Source of the DNA: Campylobacteraceae bacterium
GTDB lineage: Bacteria > Campylobacterota > Campylobacteria > Campylobacterales > Sulfurovaceae
Length of the DNA: 21,479 bases
Direction of reading: 5' to 3'
Assembly: GCA_027081065.1 (NCBI GenBank)
Contig: JALWLW010000035.1
Coordinates: 1-21,479 of the forward strand
A program made the position numbers and the translations under genes. The stretch's first letter is position 1. The number at the start of each line of letters is the position of its first letter. The notes under the pieces were generated by a model, which was not told the origin of the DNA, ran no database searches, and saw nothing but the letters and a program-made list of their open reading frames with translations. Shown here in pieces: positions 1 to 7,304 of the stretch.

Positions 1-1
1 T

Positions 2-520
2 CTACATTAACCTTAAGTTCTGTTTTGTGTTTTTGTTCATGTTTGCAGACTCTTTTCTAATCTTCTTTTGAAGCATCATCAAAGCGTACTGTAAAGTCTC
101 TGGACGTGGAGCACAACCTGGTAAGTAGATGTCTACAGGAATAATTCTGTCAACACCTTGAACGGTTGAGTACGTGTTAAACATACCACCTGTGTTAGCA
201 CATGAACCCATAGAAATCACCCATTTAGGTTCTGTCATTTGGTCATAAAGTCTTCTTGCAAACTCAGCATGTTTTTTTGACAATGTTCCAGCCAAAATCA
301 TTACATCTGACTGTCTTGGAGAGGCTCTAAAAATAGTACCAAATCTATCGAAATCATAACGGCTACCACCTGTAGCCATCATCTCAATCGCACAACATGC
401 GAGTCCGTAAGTCAAAGGCCAAAGCGAGTTACTTCGTCCCCAGTTTACCAAATGGTCCACTGTCGTTAATGCTACAGGTAATCCACCTGATGATGCGTAA
501 TTTACTTGATGCTGTGCCAT
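2..520 (-). CDS. nuoB: NADH-quinone oxidoreductase subunit B (complex I, N2 cluster subunit)
   Basis: Peripheral-arm subunit of respiratory complex I. The family binds the terminal [4Fe-4S] cluster N2, which hands electrons to quinone at the inner membrane. The 172-residue product is full length. It has the tandem cysteines C42-C43 (LACCAIEM), C107 (GSCANTGG) and C136 (PGCAPRPE) that ligate N2. The ATG at 518-520 has a good ribosome site (AAAGGAG, 7 bases upstream). The TAG stop lies at bases 2-4, so the gene is complete although it touches the window edge. Its start overlaps the end of nuoA by 19 bases, as expected for co-translated nuo genes, and nuoC should follow to the left. The last 15 or so residues are rich in Lys and Asn and look like a lineage-specific tail. 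Identification is secure. Confidence 0.97.
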   Translation of the reverse strand: MAQHQVNYASSGGLPVALTTVDHLVNWGRSNSLWPLTYGLACCAIEMMATGGSRYDFDRFGTIFRASPRQSDVMILAGTLSKKHAEFARRLYDQMTEPKWVISMGSCANTGGMFNTYSTVQGVDRIIPVDIYLPGCAPRPETLQYALMMLQKKIRKESANMNKNTKQNLRLM

Positions 521-891
521 TCAAGTGCTCCTTTTTTCCATGCGTAAATAAATCCAATTGTTAAAAGTACGATAAACAGAACCATCTCTGCGAATCCAAA
601 CCACCCCAAGAGTTTAAAGTCAATAGCCCAAGGAAACATGAAAATAATCTCAACATCAAACAAGATAAAAAGCAATGCAATCAAGTAAAATTGAGTTGAA
701 ATGGTATTAAGTTGCTTTGTAACCTCTGGACCACACTCATAAATTGTAAGCTTCAACTTTTCTGTGTCGAGCCTTGCCATTCTTCTACTTACAAATCGTG
801 CTGCAAGTAGAGTTGCATTAAACGCTACTACTGTCACGATGAATAAAAAGAAAATACCTAAATAAGGGTGATTATTAATCACATGAGTCAT
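502..891 (-). CDS. nuoA: NADH-quinone oxidoreductase subunit A (complex I membrane subunit)
   Basis: Small membrane-arm subunit of complex I, at the junction with the quinone-binding peripheral arm. The 129-residue product has three hydrophobic helices (about residues 11-33, 63-85 and 93-114). The conserved loop YECGPE lies between the first and second helices, next to [12 protein letters not shown] chose the ATG at 889-891 because AAAGGAG lies 6 bases upstream. An in-frame TTG at 907-909 would add six residues (MYKGVL) but has no ribosome site. It is the first gene of the nuo operon in this window, with a 3' overlap onto nuoB. Family identity is clear from length, helices and the loop motif. 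Confidence 0.95.
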   Translation of the reverse strand: MTHVINNHPYLGIFFLFIVTVVAFNATLLAARFVSRRMARLDTEKLKLTIYECGPEVTKQLNTISTQFYLIALLFILFDVEIIFMFPWAIDFKLLGWFGFAEMVLFIVLLTIGFIYAWKKGALEWHSIK

Positions 892-966
892 TAAAACTCC
901 TTTGTACAAGATGTTATTGTCTATTACCTTTCCCCTAATTTGAGGAAGAGTGGAAGATTATTGTGC

Positions 967-978
967 TTATATTATCGT
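967..978 (-). promoter_or_regulatory. Candidate promoter (-10) for the nuo operon
   Basis: On the minus strand a T-rich run leads into GATAATATAAG about 75 bases upstream of the nuoA ATG. That is an acceptable -10 element preceded by T-rich sequence, as is usual for campylobacterotal sigma-70 promoters, which lack a strong -35. The call rests on pattern alone. Confidence 0.35.
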
Positions 979-1033
979 AAAAAATGTTAATTTTATTGAG
1001 TATGGAGTCTCTACTTTGTTTATAGAAAATCTA

Positions 1034-1050
1034 TGTAACTAAGGGTTACA
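1034..1050 (-). terminator. Weak hairpin downstream of the DUF4375-like gene
   Basis: TGTAAC and GTTACA form a 6-bp stem with a 5-base loop, 26 bases past the stop of the gene at 1076-1618. On the minus strand it is followed by TAGATTTTC, a poor U-tract. It could end that transcript before the nuo promoter, but the stem is short. An alternative pairing, AAGGGT (1042-1047) with ACCCTT just downstream, competes with it. Confidence 0.3.
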
Positions 1051-1075
1051 ATCTATTTCACCCTTTTATTCTTCT

Positions 1076-1618
1076 CTATCCTCTCTTAATCGGTTCACCT
1101 AATATCTCCTCTAAAATTAAAAAGATATCATCCATAGAGAGTACTTTTGTATCCTTATGTTCTTTGAGCCATTTTCCATTTAACTCTACAATCTCATCAT
1201 CAATTTTATAAAATGATTTATCTTCATCTAAAGCCTGTCTAATAGGGCAACCATGATAATAAGGAAGCTCTAAATAGCGTTCTAACTTATCAGGAGCAAT
1301 GGCATTCACCTCTTTTTGTTTTTCAATAAAATATTCAAGGTGTTTTAACGAACCCATTGCTTTTAATCCATGTTCTATTCTACTATTCATATCTGCACTC
1401 CATTGAGAGCTATGTACAAATTTAGAAAACCCTGCCATATTTACTTGTGAAAAATAATAGTCCACATAATAACTCGCCAAAGCATCAGGGTGAATCTTAT
1501 CTAAATCAACATTTTTAGATAACAAAAAGTTTATAATTTTTGAATTCCCATACATAATAGGGTGTAACTCATTACTGTGATAAGTAGCCTCAGAGATTAG
1601 TATATTTTCCATTTTCAT
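1076..1618 (-). CDS. DUF4375/DMP19-like protein of unknown function
   Basis: A 180-residue soluble protein without signal peptide or membrane segment. Residues 50-73 (YYVDYYFSQVNMAGFSKFVH and following) match my recollection of the DUF4375 signature, in which an acidic/aromatic helix is followed by a Gly-Phe-Ser turn. That family includes Neisseria DMP19, reported as a DNA-mimic protein. Membership is an inference from the motif, and the mimic function should not be assumed for this protein. The ATG at 1616-1618 has TAGGAT 5 bases upstream, and a second ATG two codons later is also possible. The gene stands alone between the nuo promoter region and the hairpin ending the cell-wall operon, and nothing nearby suggests a role. 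Confidence 0.7.
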   Translation of the reverse strand: MKMENILISEATYHSNELHPIMYGNSKIINFLLSKNVDLDKIHPDALASYYVDYYFSQVNMAGFSKFVHSSQWSADMNSRIEHGLKAMGSLKHLEYFIEKQKEVNAIAPDKLERYLELPYYHGCPIRQALDEDKSFYKIDDEIVELNGKWLKEHKDTKVLSMDDIFLILEEILGEPIKRG

Positions 1619-1742
1619 TTTTTATCCTAATTTTAATATGTCGTAAAATAGTTAAATAAGTATTATGAGAGGTTGAATTGTTTTATATTTAACACAAAAT
1701 TAACACTATTAGAGCATACTTGCATGTCGTCGAAATAAGTCC

Positions 1743-1774
1743 TTTGTCTCCAATAGTCATTTATTGGAGACAAA
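1743..1774. terminator. Perfect 13-bp hairpin at the end of the cell-wall operon
   Basis: TTTGTCTCCAATA (1743-1755) and TATTGGAGACAAA (1762-1774) pair perfectly around a 6-base loop, 13 bases past the stop of the lipoprotein amidase gene. Position suggests it terminates or protects the 3' end of that minus-strand transcript. Neither strand has a U-run directly after the stem, so it is not a textbook intrinsic terminator. Confidence 0.55.
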
Positions 1775-1787
1775 AATATAACCTAAC

Positions 1788-2447
1788 CTACTTCACCCCT
1801 GATAAATTCAAGTCCACTACAGCATCACGTACATTTCGCATAAACTTCTCACCTGGGTCATTTTTTGTCGTTCTGTAACCCTTATCTAGTTCAAGCCAAA
1901 GTTCTGTTCCCTCCATGTCACGGTACTCATGATGCCCTATTAGATGGCTAATAGTTGAATATTTTTCTTTAAGATAACGTACCAAAGCAATGTTAGCTTT
2001 AAGTTGTGCATTCGTTAATCCATACTTTAGGCTACCAATATTTTCAACCCCAATAGCAGAATAGTTTAGCCCAATAACATGACGTGCCATCCAGTTTTCA
2101 GGCATAAGTCGGTAGATTGTACCATCACGTTTTACCATAAACTGTGATGAAACATTAAGAGCTGAAGCCTTCACGATGTCTTTTCTGTCTGAAAAAAGTT
2201 TTTGAGGTTTAAGACGTTCAAAACTTTTTTTGAAACTCATGTCTGCTGTCCAATGAAGCACAATAATTCTAGGTTCTATCTCAATGTTTTCAACTTCAAA
2301 CCCATAATGTTTTTTAATATACGATTTTGTCATATCAATACGTTCTTCCCCAAAATCAATGGGTTTATCTATGATTTCTATCTCTTGCATACCATTGGCA
2401 CAACCTAAAATAGCTACGACACTTAATGTTAATAATGTTTTTATCAT
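1788..2447 (-). CDS. N-acetylmuramoyl-L-alanine amidase, Amidase_2 (AmpD/AmiD) type, predicted lipoprotein
   Basis: Predicted zinc amidase that cleaves the MurNAc to L-Ala bond in peptidoglycan or its fragments. Residues 1-15 form a short hydrophobic signal ending in ILGC, so Cys16 is a plausible lipidation site and the enzyme probably sits on a periplasmic membrane face, like AmiD. The zinc ligands expected of the family are visible: His65 in VLHWT, His172 (or 173) in GHHEYR and Asp197 in NDPG. MPENWMARHVIG and NYSAIGVENIG are typical of the core. The ATG overlaps the upstream gene's TGA (ATGA, 2444-2447), with AAGGA upstream, so translation is coupled. It is the last gene of the three-gene operon. 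The fold assignment is firm, but the exact substrate (polymer or released muropeptide) cannot be told from sequence. Confidence 0.88.
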   Translation of the reverse strand: MIKTLLTLSVVAILGCANGMQEIEIIDKPIDFGEERIDMTKSYIKKHYGFEVENIEIEPRIIVLHWTADMSFKKSFERLKPQKLFSDRKDIVKASALNVSSQFMVKRDGTIYRLMPENWMARHVIGLNYSAIGVENIGSLKYGLTNAQLKANIALVRYLKEKYSTISHLIGHHEYRDMEGTELWLELDKGYRTTKNDPGEKFMRNVRDAVVDLNLSGVK

Positions 2448-3043
2448 CTTTTTAATTCCTTAATTATAAAATAGGCAATCTTAGCTGCCACCTCACCCAG
2501 TCTTGGTTCAAGCCAATCTGTTTGTTCTTTACAGGTTATTTCACCCAATTCTAAAACTAAAAATCCTTTAGTTGTTGTTACTTTAGAAAAACCATAATAG
2601 TTACTTAAATTTTTAGTAAAATTGTCACTATGCCATTTAAATGGGAAAAAACTTCCATACTCTTTTCGCCAATGTTTGGCTAAAAGTTGTGAACCTTTTG
2701 AGCCATCATGACCGATAGAAGCCCCTGTTAAACATGCTGTCTCAGAACCATCAAAATGAATCGCCACAGCTATTTGAGCAGTAGTCGTAGGAATATTAGC
2801 CCCTACCCTGTCTACAACAATACCTTTTTTCTTCAAAATATCTTCTACTCTTATAGCAACGCGTTCGTTCCATTTAGATTCTACTAAGCCATTGTGTATT
2901 GAACCGATATTTCCCGTTGTTCGTCCCACATGCCCAGCTTGAATAAGTACTGTTGTGTGTAAACCTCTAGCATTCCAAATAGCAATAATTAATAATACAA
3001 ACATCCCCCATGCAAGGAACATTAAAACTTTTCTATCGTTCAA
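2444..3043 (-). CDS. Membrane-anchored N-acetylmuramoyl-L-alanine amidase-like protein, Amidase_3 fold
   Basis: A 199-residue protein with one N-terminal membrane helix (about 6-23) and a periplasmic domain resembling Amidase_3 zinc amidases. Residues that fit are His38 in VLIQAGH, a glutamate ligand (Glu55 or Glu60), ANIPTTTAQ as a version of the family's conserved AN region, His96 in AVAIHFDGS, and Glu165 in LVLELGE as the likely catalytic acid. The usual DPGHGG is replaced by QAGHVG, and the domain is short. The start is TTG at 3041-3043, because AGGAG lies 6 bases upstream and overlaps the TAG of the preceding gene. An ATG seven codons in would cut into the membrane helix. It ends with ATGA coupling to the lipoprotein amidase. 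The amidase fold is likely, but activity is inferred. Confidence 0.78.
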   Translation of the reverse strand: MNDRKVLMFLAWGMFVLLIIAIWNARGLHTTVLIQAGHVGRTTGNIGSIHNGLVESKWNERVAIRVEDILKKKGIVVDRVGANIPTTTAQIAVAIHFDGSETACLTGASIGHDGSKGSQLLAKHWRKEYGSFFPFKWHSDNFTKNLSNYYGFSKVTTTKGFLVLELGEITCKEQTDWLEPRLGEVAAKIAYFIIKELKR

Positions 3044-3052
3044 ATATCTCTC

Positions 3053-4201
3053 CTAAGGATAAAGTAAATAATTTTGACGCATCTGTTTAAATGCTTTTAA
3101 ACCTTTTTGCCAACTCTGTTTAATTTGTTTGGCACTTTTCCCTCCTAAAACCTGCTGACGCAATTTATTTGACCCAGCTAACTTGTCTATAAATCTACTT
3201 TTTAAAAAGAACTTCTTTTTATAAGGATAGTTTTTATAGGCATCTAGTAAATACGTCAAGTTAATACCATCATGAGTAGAAATATTTTCCATCGTCAAAT
3301 CTACCCCATAACAGATTTTATTTTGATGTTTAGGAAACTTAGCCCCCTCACGTGAAACAGGCTTAAAAGAAAAATTTTTCTTTTTATAATAAGGCGATCC
3401 ATAAACTTGAAACTGCTTCGTCGTTCCACGTCCAGCTGAAAAAGTTGTTCCCTCAAAAAATGCCAATGAGGGGTACAAATAAATAGACAAATCATTAGGC
3501 AAGTTTGGTGAAGGTTTAATGTCCAAAGAGTAATAGGCATCATGCCTATAATTTCCCAATTTAACAACCTTTAAATTAGCTCGAAGTCCACCTTTTAACC
3601 AACCCTCACTATTTATCATCAACGCATACTCACCAATGGTCATGCCATAAAGTATCGGTACAGGGTGCATTCCTACAAATGACTTGTATTTCATGTTCAA
3701 CACTTCACCATCTATCCGACCACCATTAGGATTGGGTCGGTCAAGCACAATAACTTCTATGCCATTCTGTGCCCCTGCTTCCATGATGTAATGAAGTGTA
3801 GAGAGGTAAGTATAAAACCGAACACCCACATCTTGAATGTCAAAAACAAGTACGTCAATGTTTTTCAAATCAGCACGAGTAGGCTTTTTATGTTTTCCAT
3901 ACAAAGAAACAATCGGTAAACCTGTAGTAACATCAAGCCCAGACTTAACATGAGCTCCAGCATCTGCATTACCTCTAAATCCATGTTCAGGTGCAAAGAT
4001 TTTTGTAACGTTAATATTTTGTCGAAGCAACGCATCAACAAGATGTTCACCCTGAACAACTGAGGACTGATTAACCACAAGAGCAACATTTTTACCTTTT
4101 AACCAAGGCATGTACTGTTCACTATGTTCAGCACCCACACTTATGTTTGCAACAAGAAAAAGAGGTAAAAGAAAGAGAAGAAGTGTTATTTTTTTTATCA
4201 T
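3053..4201 (-). CDS. Exo-beta-N-acetylmuramidase NamZ-like protein (DUF1343, GH171)
   Basis: First gene of the cell-wall operon. It is a 382-residue secreted protein with a clear signal peptide (about 1-24: charged MIKK, then a Leu-rich core). The mature part matches DUF1343: NQSS (44-47), APEHGFRG (70-77), DIQDVGVRFYTY (121-132), DRPNPNGG (154-161) and EGTTFSAGRGT (250-260). Characterised members (Bacillus subtilis NamZ/YbbC) release MurNAc from the non-reducing ends of glycan fragments. In that organism the gene sits beside an amidase gene, which agrees with the two amidase genes here. The ATG at 4199-4201 has only a weak AAAG site, but no other start keeps the signal peptide. The next gene begins 9 bases after the TAG. 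Family identity is strong; the symbol is left blank because naming in this phylum is unsettled. Confidence 0.9.
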   Translation of the reverse strand: MIKKITLLLFLLPLFLVANISVGAEHSEQYMPWLKGKNVALVVNQSSVVQGEHLVDALLRQNINVTKIFAPEHGFRGNADAGAHVKSGLDVTTGLPIVSLYGKHKKPTRADLKNIDVLVFDIQDVGVRFYTYLSTLHYIMEAGAQNGIEVIVLDRPNPNGGRIDGEVLNMKYKSFVGMHPVPILYGMTIGEYALMINSEGWLKGGLRANLKVVKLGNYRHDAYYSLDIKPSPNLPNDLSIYLYPSLAFFEGTTFSAGRGTTKQFQVYGSPYYKKKNFSFKPVSREGAKFPKHQNKICYGVDLTMENISTHDGINLTYLLDAYKNYPYKKKFFLKSRFIDKLAGSNKLRQQVLGGKSAKQIKQSWQKGLKAFKQMRQNYLLYP

Positions 4202-4231
4202 GTTTATACTTTAATTGTTATTTGTTGAGTA

Positions 4232-4237
4232 ATTATA
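4232..4237 (-). promoter_or_regulatory. Candidate -10 for the cell-wall operon
   Basis: TATAAT on the minus strand, about 31 bases upstream of the NamZ-like ATG, gives a short leader of roughly 25 bases. No clear -35 is visible. It is the best -10 match in the 213-base divergent gap. Confidence 0.45.
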
Positions 4238-4390
4238 GAAGTTTAGCTTTTTGAAGAGAGAAATGCAATGGTTTAGTACTGATTTTAGTTTGAAGCAACA
4301 CAATAAAATCTTATGAAGTAAAAACTATTAGAAAAAACTGTTAACTTTCCTTTTGTATCTCTTTACACAGCTACTAAACAAATTTTACAG

Positions 4391-4396
4391 TATAAT
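4391..4396 (+). promoter_or_regulatory. Candidate -10 for the two-component system
   Basis: TATAAT ends 18 bases before the response-regulator ATG, and GGAG lies at 4406-4409. The 5' leader would therefore be only about 12 bases. A TTTACA at 4362-4367 is too far away (23 bases) to be a standard -35. Confidence 0.5.
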
Positions 4397-4414
4397 TTAT
4401 TTTATGGAGAAAAA

Positions 4415-5071
4415 ATGAAAATACTATTACTTGAAGATGATGATTTACTCTCAAAAATTTTAACAAAACATCTCTCTTTAGACTATGAAGTTACTGCTAT
4501 TTATGATGGTGACACAGCATTAGAAAAAGTGGAAACTGAAAAGTTTGACTTGCTTATACTTGATTCTAATGTTCCCGGTATTACAGGATTAGAACTGATT
4601 AAAGAGTTACGTTCTTATAATGATACAACACCTATTATTATGATAACTGCCTATCAAGATACTTTGCACCTGAAAAAAGCTTTTACTCATGGCTGTAATG
4701 ACTACATTAAAAAACCATTTGAACTTGATGAGCTTGACATGCGTATTGCTAATATTACCCGTACTTTTAACATTGAACAAAACCAACTCATTCAAATTTC
4801 AACCAATACTTTTTTTGATGCCCTCAACAATCAAATAACTAAAAATGGTAAAATATATTCTCTAGCTAAAAAGGAGTCTGAACTCTTAAATTATTTAGTA
4901 ACTAACCATACCCGTACCATTTCAAAAGAAGAATTAACGCAAAATTTATGGACTTATGAAACCATGCCCACTGATGCAACATTACGTGTTTACATTCGTA
5001 ATTTAAGAGCTGTTATTGGTAAAGACAATATTGAAACCATACGAGGAATGGGGTATCGCCTTGTATCATAA
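4415..5071 (+). CDS. Two-component response regulator, OmpR/PhoB family
   Basis: A 218-residue transcription factor. The receiver domain (1 to about 115) has the acidic pocket ED-D (7-10), phosphoacceptor Asp50 (LLILDSNVPG), switch Thr78 (MITAYQ) and Lys100 (IKKPF). The C-terminal winged helix (about 125-218) shows the OmpR recognition region TDATLRVYIRNLRAVIG and the closing wing IRGMGYRLVS. The ATG at 4415 has GGAG 5 bases upstream. It is followed directly, with overlap, by its kinase, and it diverges from the cell-wall operon at 1788-4201, which is a natural candidate target but not shown to be one. No helix or residue is missing. I cannot assign it to a named system (such as ArsR, CosR or DccR types) from sequence alone. 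Confidence 0.93.
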   Translation: MKILLLEDDDLLSKILTKHLSLDYEVTAIYDGDTALEKVETEKFDLLILDSNVPGITGLELIKELRSYNDTTPIIMITAYQDTLHLKKAFTHGCNDYIKKPFELDELDMRIANITRTFNIEQNQLIQISTNTFFDALNNQITKNGKIYSLAKKESELLNYLVTNHTRTISKEELTQNLWTYETMPTDATLRVYIRNLRAVIGKDNIETIRGMGYRLVS

Positions 5072-6212
5072 TGAACGTCGAGCTTTAATCAGCTTTTTAC
5101 TTATCTACATCTCCTCTTCTCTACTCATGCTTGGTTCTATTGGCTTCTATTATTATAAAGAAAAAATAGTCACCATTGACCGTATGTGTAACAGTACTAT
5201 GAAAGGGACGGTTGATCAAATCAAAATAAAGCTTATGAAAAATGCTAACCTTGATTCATTTTTTCAAAATGAATCAGATATTAAAGTAGGTCTTTTTGAT
5301 AAAAATAAACAACTTATTCGAGCTAATTTAACGACTAAAAATGTCAACTTTGACCAGATAAACTACAATAACCATACTTCAGCATTTTATGTCAGTGAAC
5401 TTGAACAACCTATTCAAAATGTTGTCTATATTATCATTGAAGATTCACGTCTTACAGCAAATATGCAAGAGTTGAAATCATTACTTTGGATTAGACTTTC
5501 TCTTGCCTCCATTTTTGTCGCCTTTGTAGGTTATTTCTTAGCACGGTTACTACTCAAACCAGCTAAAGAAAATTTTGCCATTTTAAGCCGTTTTATGAAA
5601 GATTCAGCTCATGAACTCAACACCCCGGTTACAGCACTTATGATGTCAGCCAATTACCTTAAAAACCAATATGACAAAGAGATGGTTGAACACATGCTAA
5701 TGTCTTCAAAAATGATTGCAGAGACATATAACTCTATTGCTTACTTAGCTTTTAATGACTTAGATATTGAATTAAAAGAGACATTTGACTTAGCTGAACA
5801 TATACATGAATCCATAAAATACTTTAAGGAAATTGCAGCGAATAAAAATATTAACATCAATGCTGAACTTAATACACTTATGATTCATATGGACAAGAAT
5901 AGTATGAGAAAGTTAATTAATAATCTTATATCTAATGCCATAAAATATTCCTATAAAAATAAAGCTATTGATATTTCACTTCAAGACAATATCTTGCAAA
6001 TTAAAGATGAGGGAATGGGCATAAAAAAAGAAGACCAAAAAAAGATTTTTAAACGCTACAAACGTGTAACACAAAAAGGTTCTGGTGGATTTGGAATTGG
6101 GCTTGATATTGTTATGGGAATTTGTCGTGCTAATAAGATTGAAATTTCGTTGGAGTCTGAACTTAAAAAAGGGAGCATCTTTACTTTGAAGTTTCCAAAG
6201 GTGTTAAGCTAA
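5061..6212 (+). CDS. Two-component sensor histidine kinase
   Basis: Inner-membrane kinase of 383 residues paired with the response regulator. Helix 1 is at about 9-31, a periplasmic sensor of about 110 residues follows, and helix 2 is at about 142-165. The dimerisation/phosphoacceptor helix carries His184 (SAHELNTP). The ATPase has an N-box (NNLISNAIKYS, 287-297), G1 (DEGMGI, 316-321) and G2 (GGFGIGL, 342-348). I chose the TTG at 5061, which overlaps the regulator's end by 11 bases: GGGG lies about 7 bases upstream, and the protein then begins YHNERRALISF just before the first helix. An upstream in-frame TTG at 5016 would add 15 residues but has no ribosome site. The sensor region has no domain I recognise, so the signal is unknown. 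Confidence 0.9.
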   Translation: MYHNERRALISFLLIYISSSLLMLGSIGFYYYKEKIVTIDRMCNSTMKGTVDQIKIKLMKNANLDSFFQNESDIKVGLFDKNKQLIRANLTTKNVNFDQINYNNHTSAFYVSELEQPIQNVVYIIIEDSRLTANMQELKSLLWIRLSLASIFVAFVGYFLARLLLKPAKENFAILSRFMKDSAHELNTPVTALMMSANYLKNQYDKEMVEHMLMSSKMIAETYNSIAYLAFNDLDIELKETFDLAEHIHESIKYFKEIAANKNININAELNTLMIHMDKNSMRKLINNLISNAIKYSYKNKAIDISLQDNILQIKDEGMGIKKEDQKKIFKRYKRVTQKGSGGFGIGLDIVMGICRANKIEISLESELKKGSIFTLKFPKVLS

Positions 6213-6243
6213 AAAAACAATGAGTATTTAAAAATACCCATTG
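6211..6243 (-). terminator. Intrinsic terminator of the ribosomal operon (minus strand)
   Basis: On the minus strand CAATGGGTATT pairs with AATACTCATTG (one G-U pair) and is followed by seven U residues (the A run at 6211-6217), 20 bases after the infA stop. Read as plus-strand RNA, the same position is an A-C mismatch and no U-run follows, so termination should favour the minus strand. The U-run overlaps the last two bases of the kinase stop codon. Confidence 0.82.
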
Positions 6244-6262
6244 ATATGTTAAACTTTAGAGC

Positions 6263-6481
6263 CTATTTATATCTAAAAGTAATACGCCCTTTATCAAGGC
6301 TGTATGGTGTTAATTCAACTTTTACTTTATCACCTGGTAAAATTTTAATGTAGTGCATTCTCATTTTTCCAGCAATATGACAAAGGATAACGTGTTTGTT
6401 ATCTAACTCTACTCTAAAAGTTGCATTTGGTAATGCTTCAATTACTTTACCGTCAATTTCAATTACGTCGTCTTTAGCCAT
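6263..6481 (-). CDS. infA: Translation initiation factor IF-1
   Basis: A 72-residue S1/OB-fold protein that binds the ribosomal A site during initiation. It begins [20 protein letters not shown], as IF-1 does, and has [19 protein letters not shown] in the middle and [13 protein letters not shown] at the end, with no insertions. The ATG at 6479-6481 has AGGAG 7 bases upstream. It is the last gene of the long operon, 49 bases after map. In many bacteria rpmJ follows infA; here a terminator follows, so rpmJ and the rpsM-rplQ cluster lie elsewhere. Confidence 0.97.
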   Translation of the reverse strand: MAKDDVIEIDGKVIEALPNATFRVELDNKHVILCHIAGKMRMHYIKILPGDKVKVELTPYSLDKGRITFRYK

Positions 6482-6530
6482 TTAATTCTCCTTTGAATCT
6501 GTACTGTTTTTTATTTAATTTTGGAATAGT

Positions 6531-7304
6531 TTACAAGTTATGTGTAGGCTGGGCATCAGTTAAAATTACTGCCTTACCATCCACAATTGCTACGGTATGC
6601 TCATAATGAGAAGAGCGTAGTCTATCTGTACTAACAACTGACCACTTATCTTCTAAAATTTTAGGTTCATCAGATTGTTGACAAACCATTGGTTCTAAAC
6701 AGAAGACCATACCATTTTTAATCTTTGGACCCTGTTTCGGATTACCATCCACATAATTAGGAATATTTGGTTCTTCATGAGGTTTTTTACCAATACCATG
6801 ACCACAAAAGTCACGTAGAGGAACATAGCCACGTGATAAAATAAATTGTTCTAATATATGAGAAAGTTCTTTAAATCTCATACCTACTCGAATATTTTCT
6901 ATCGCATGATAGAGTGAATCTTTCGCACAAGCGATTAATTCTTCATCTTTTTGAGAAATCTTACCAATAGGCATGGTAATGGCTGCATCACCAAAATAAC
7001 CATCTATTTTAGTTCCTAAGTCCAGTCCTAATATATCACCCTCTTGTACTTTTATCTCACTTGGTACACCATGAATACATACTTCATTAAGCGAAGTACA
7101 GACAGAACCAGTAAAACCATAAAGACCCTTAAAAGATGGCTCTGCACCATGCTCTCTAATAAAAGCTTCGCCCATAGCATCAATTTCAGAAAGGGTCATT
7201 CCAACAGTAACATTTTCTTGAAGGTATTTTAGTGTTTTCCCAACAATTTCACCAGCTTTTGCAAGCTTAGTGAGTTCGTTAGGTTTACGAAGTGCAATTG
7301 CCAT
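6531..7304 (-). CDS. map: Methionine aminopeptidase, type I
   Basis: Removes the initiator Met from nascent proteins, acting at the ribosome exit. The 257-residue product has the full pita-bread fold ligand set: Asp95 (GLDLGTKIDG), Asp106 (FGDAAIT), His169 (FCGHGIGKKPHEEP), Glu204 (FCLEPM) and Glu235 (YEHTVAI), plus the substrate His78 (CIHGVPS). There is no N-terminal zinc-finger extension, as in the E. coli type. The ATG at 7302-7304 overlaps the secY stop by one base (TAATG). It occupies its usual place in the spc operon, but adk, often found between secY and map, is absent. Confidence 0.97.
   Translation of the reverse strand: MAIALRKPNELTKLAKAGEIVGKTLKYLQENVTVGMTLSEIDAMGEAFIREHGAEPSFKGLYGFTGSVCTSLNEVCIHGVPSEIKVQEGDILGLDLGTKIDGYFGDAAITMPIGKISQKDEELIACAKDSLYHAIENIRVGMRFKELSHILEQFILSRGYVPLRDFCGHGIGKKPHEEPNIPNYVDGNPKQGPKIKNGMVFCLEPMVCQQSDEPKILEDKWSVVSTDRLRSSHYEHTVAIVDGKAVILTDAQPTHNL

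Noticed and set aside
892..909. Six-codon TTG extension of nuoA
   Set aside because: No ribosome site; the ATG at 889-891 has AAAGGAG at ideal spacing.
3301..3567. 88-codon minus-strand frame inside the NamZ-like gene
   Set aside because: Out of frame with a well-conserved protein and without a ribosome site.
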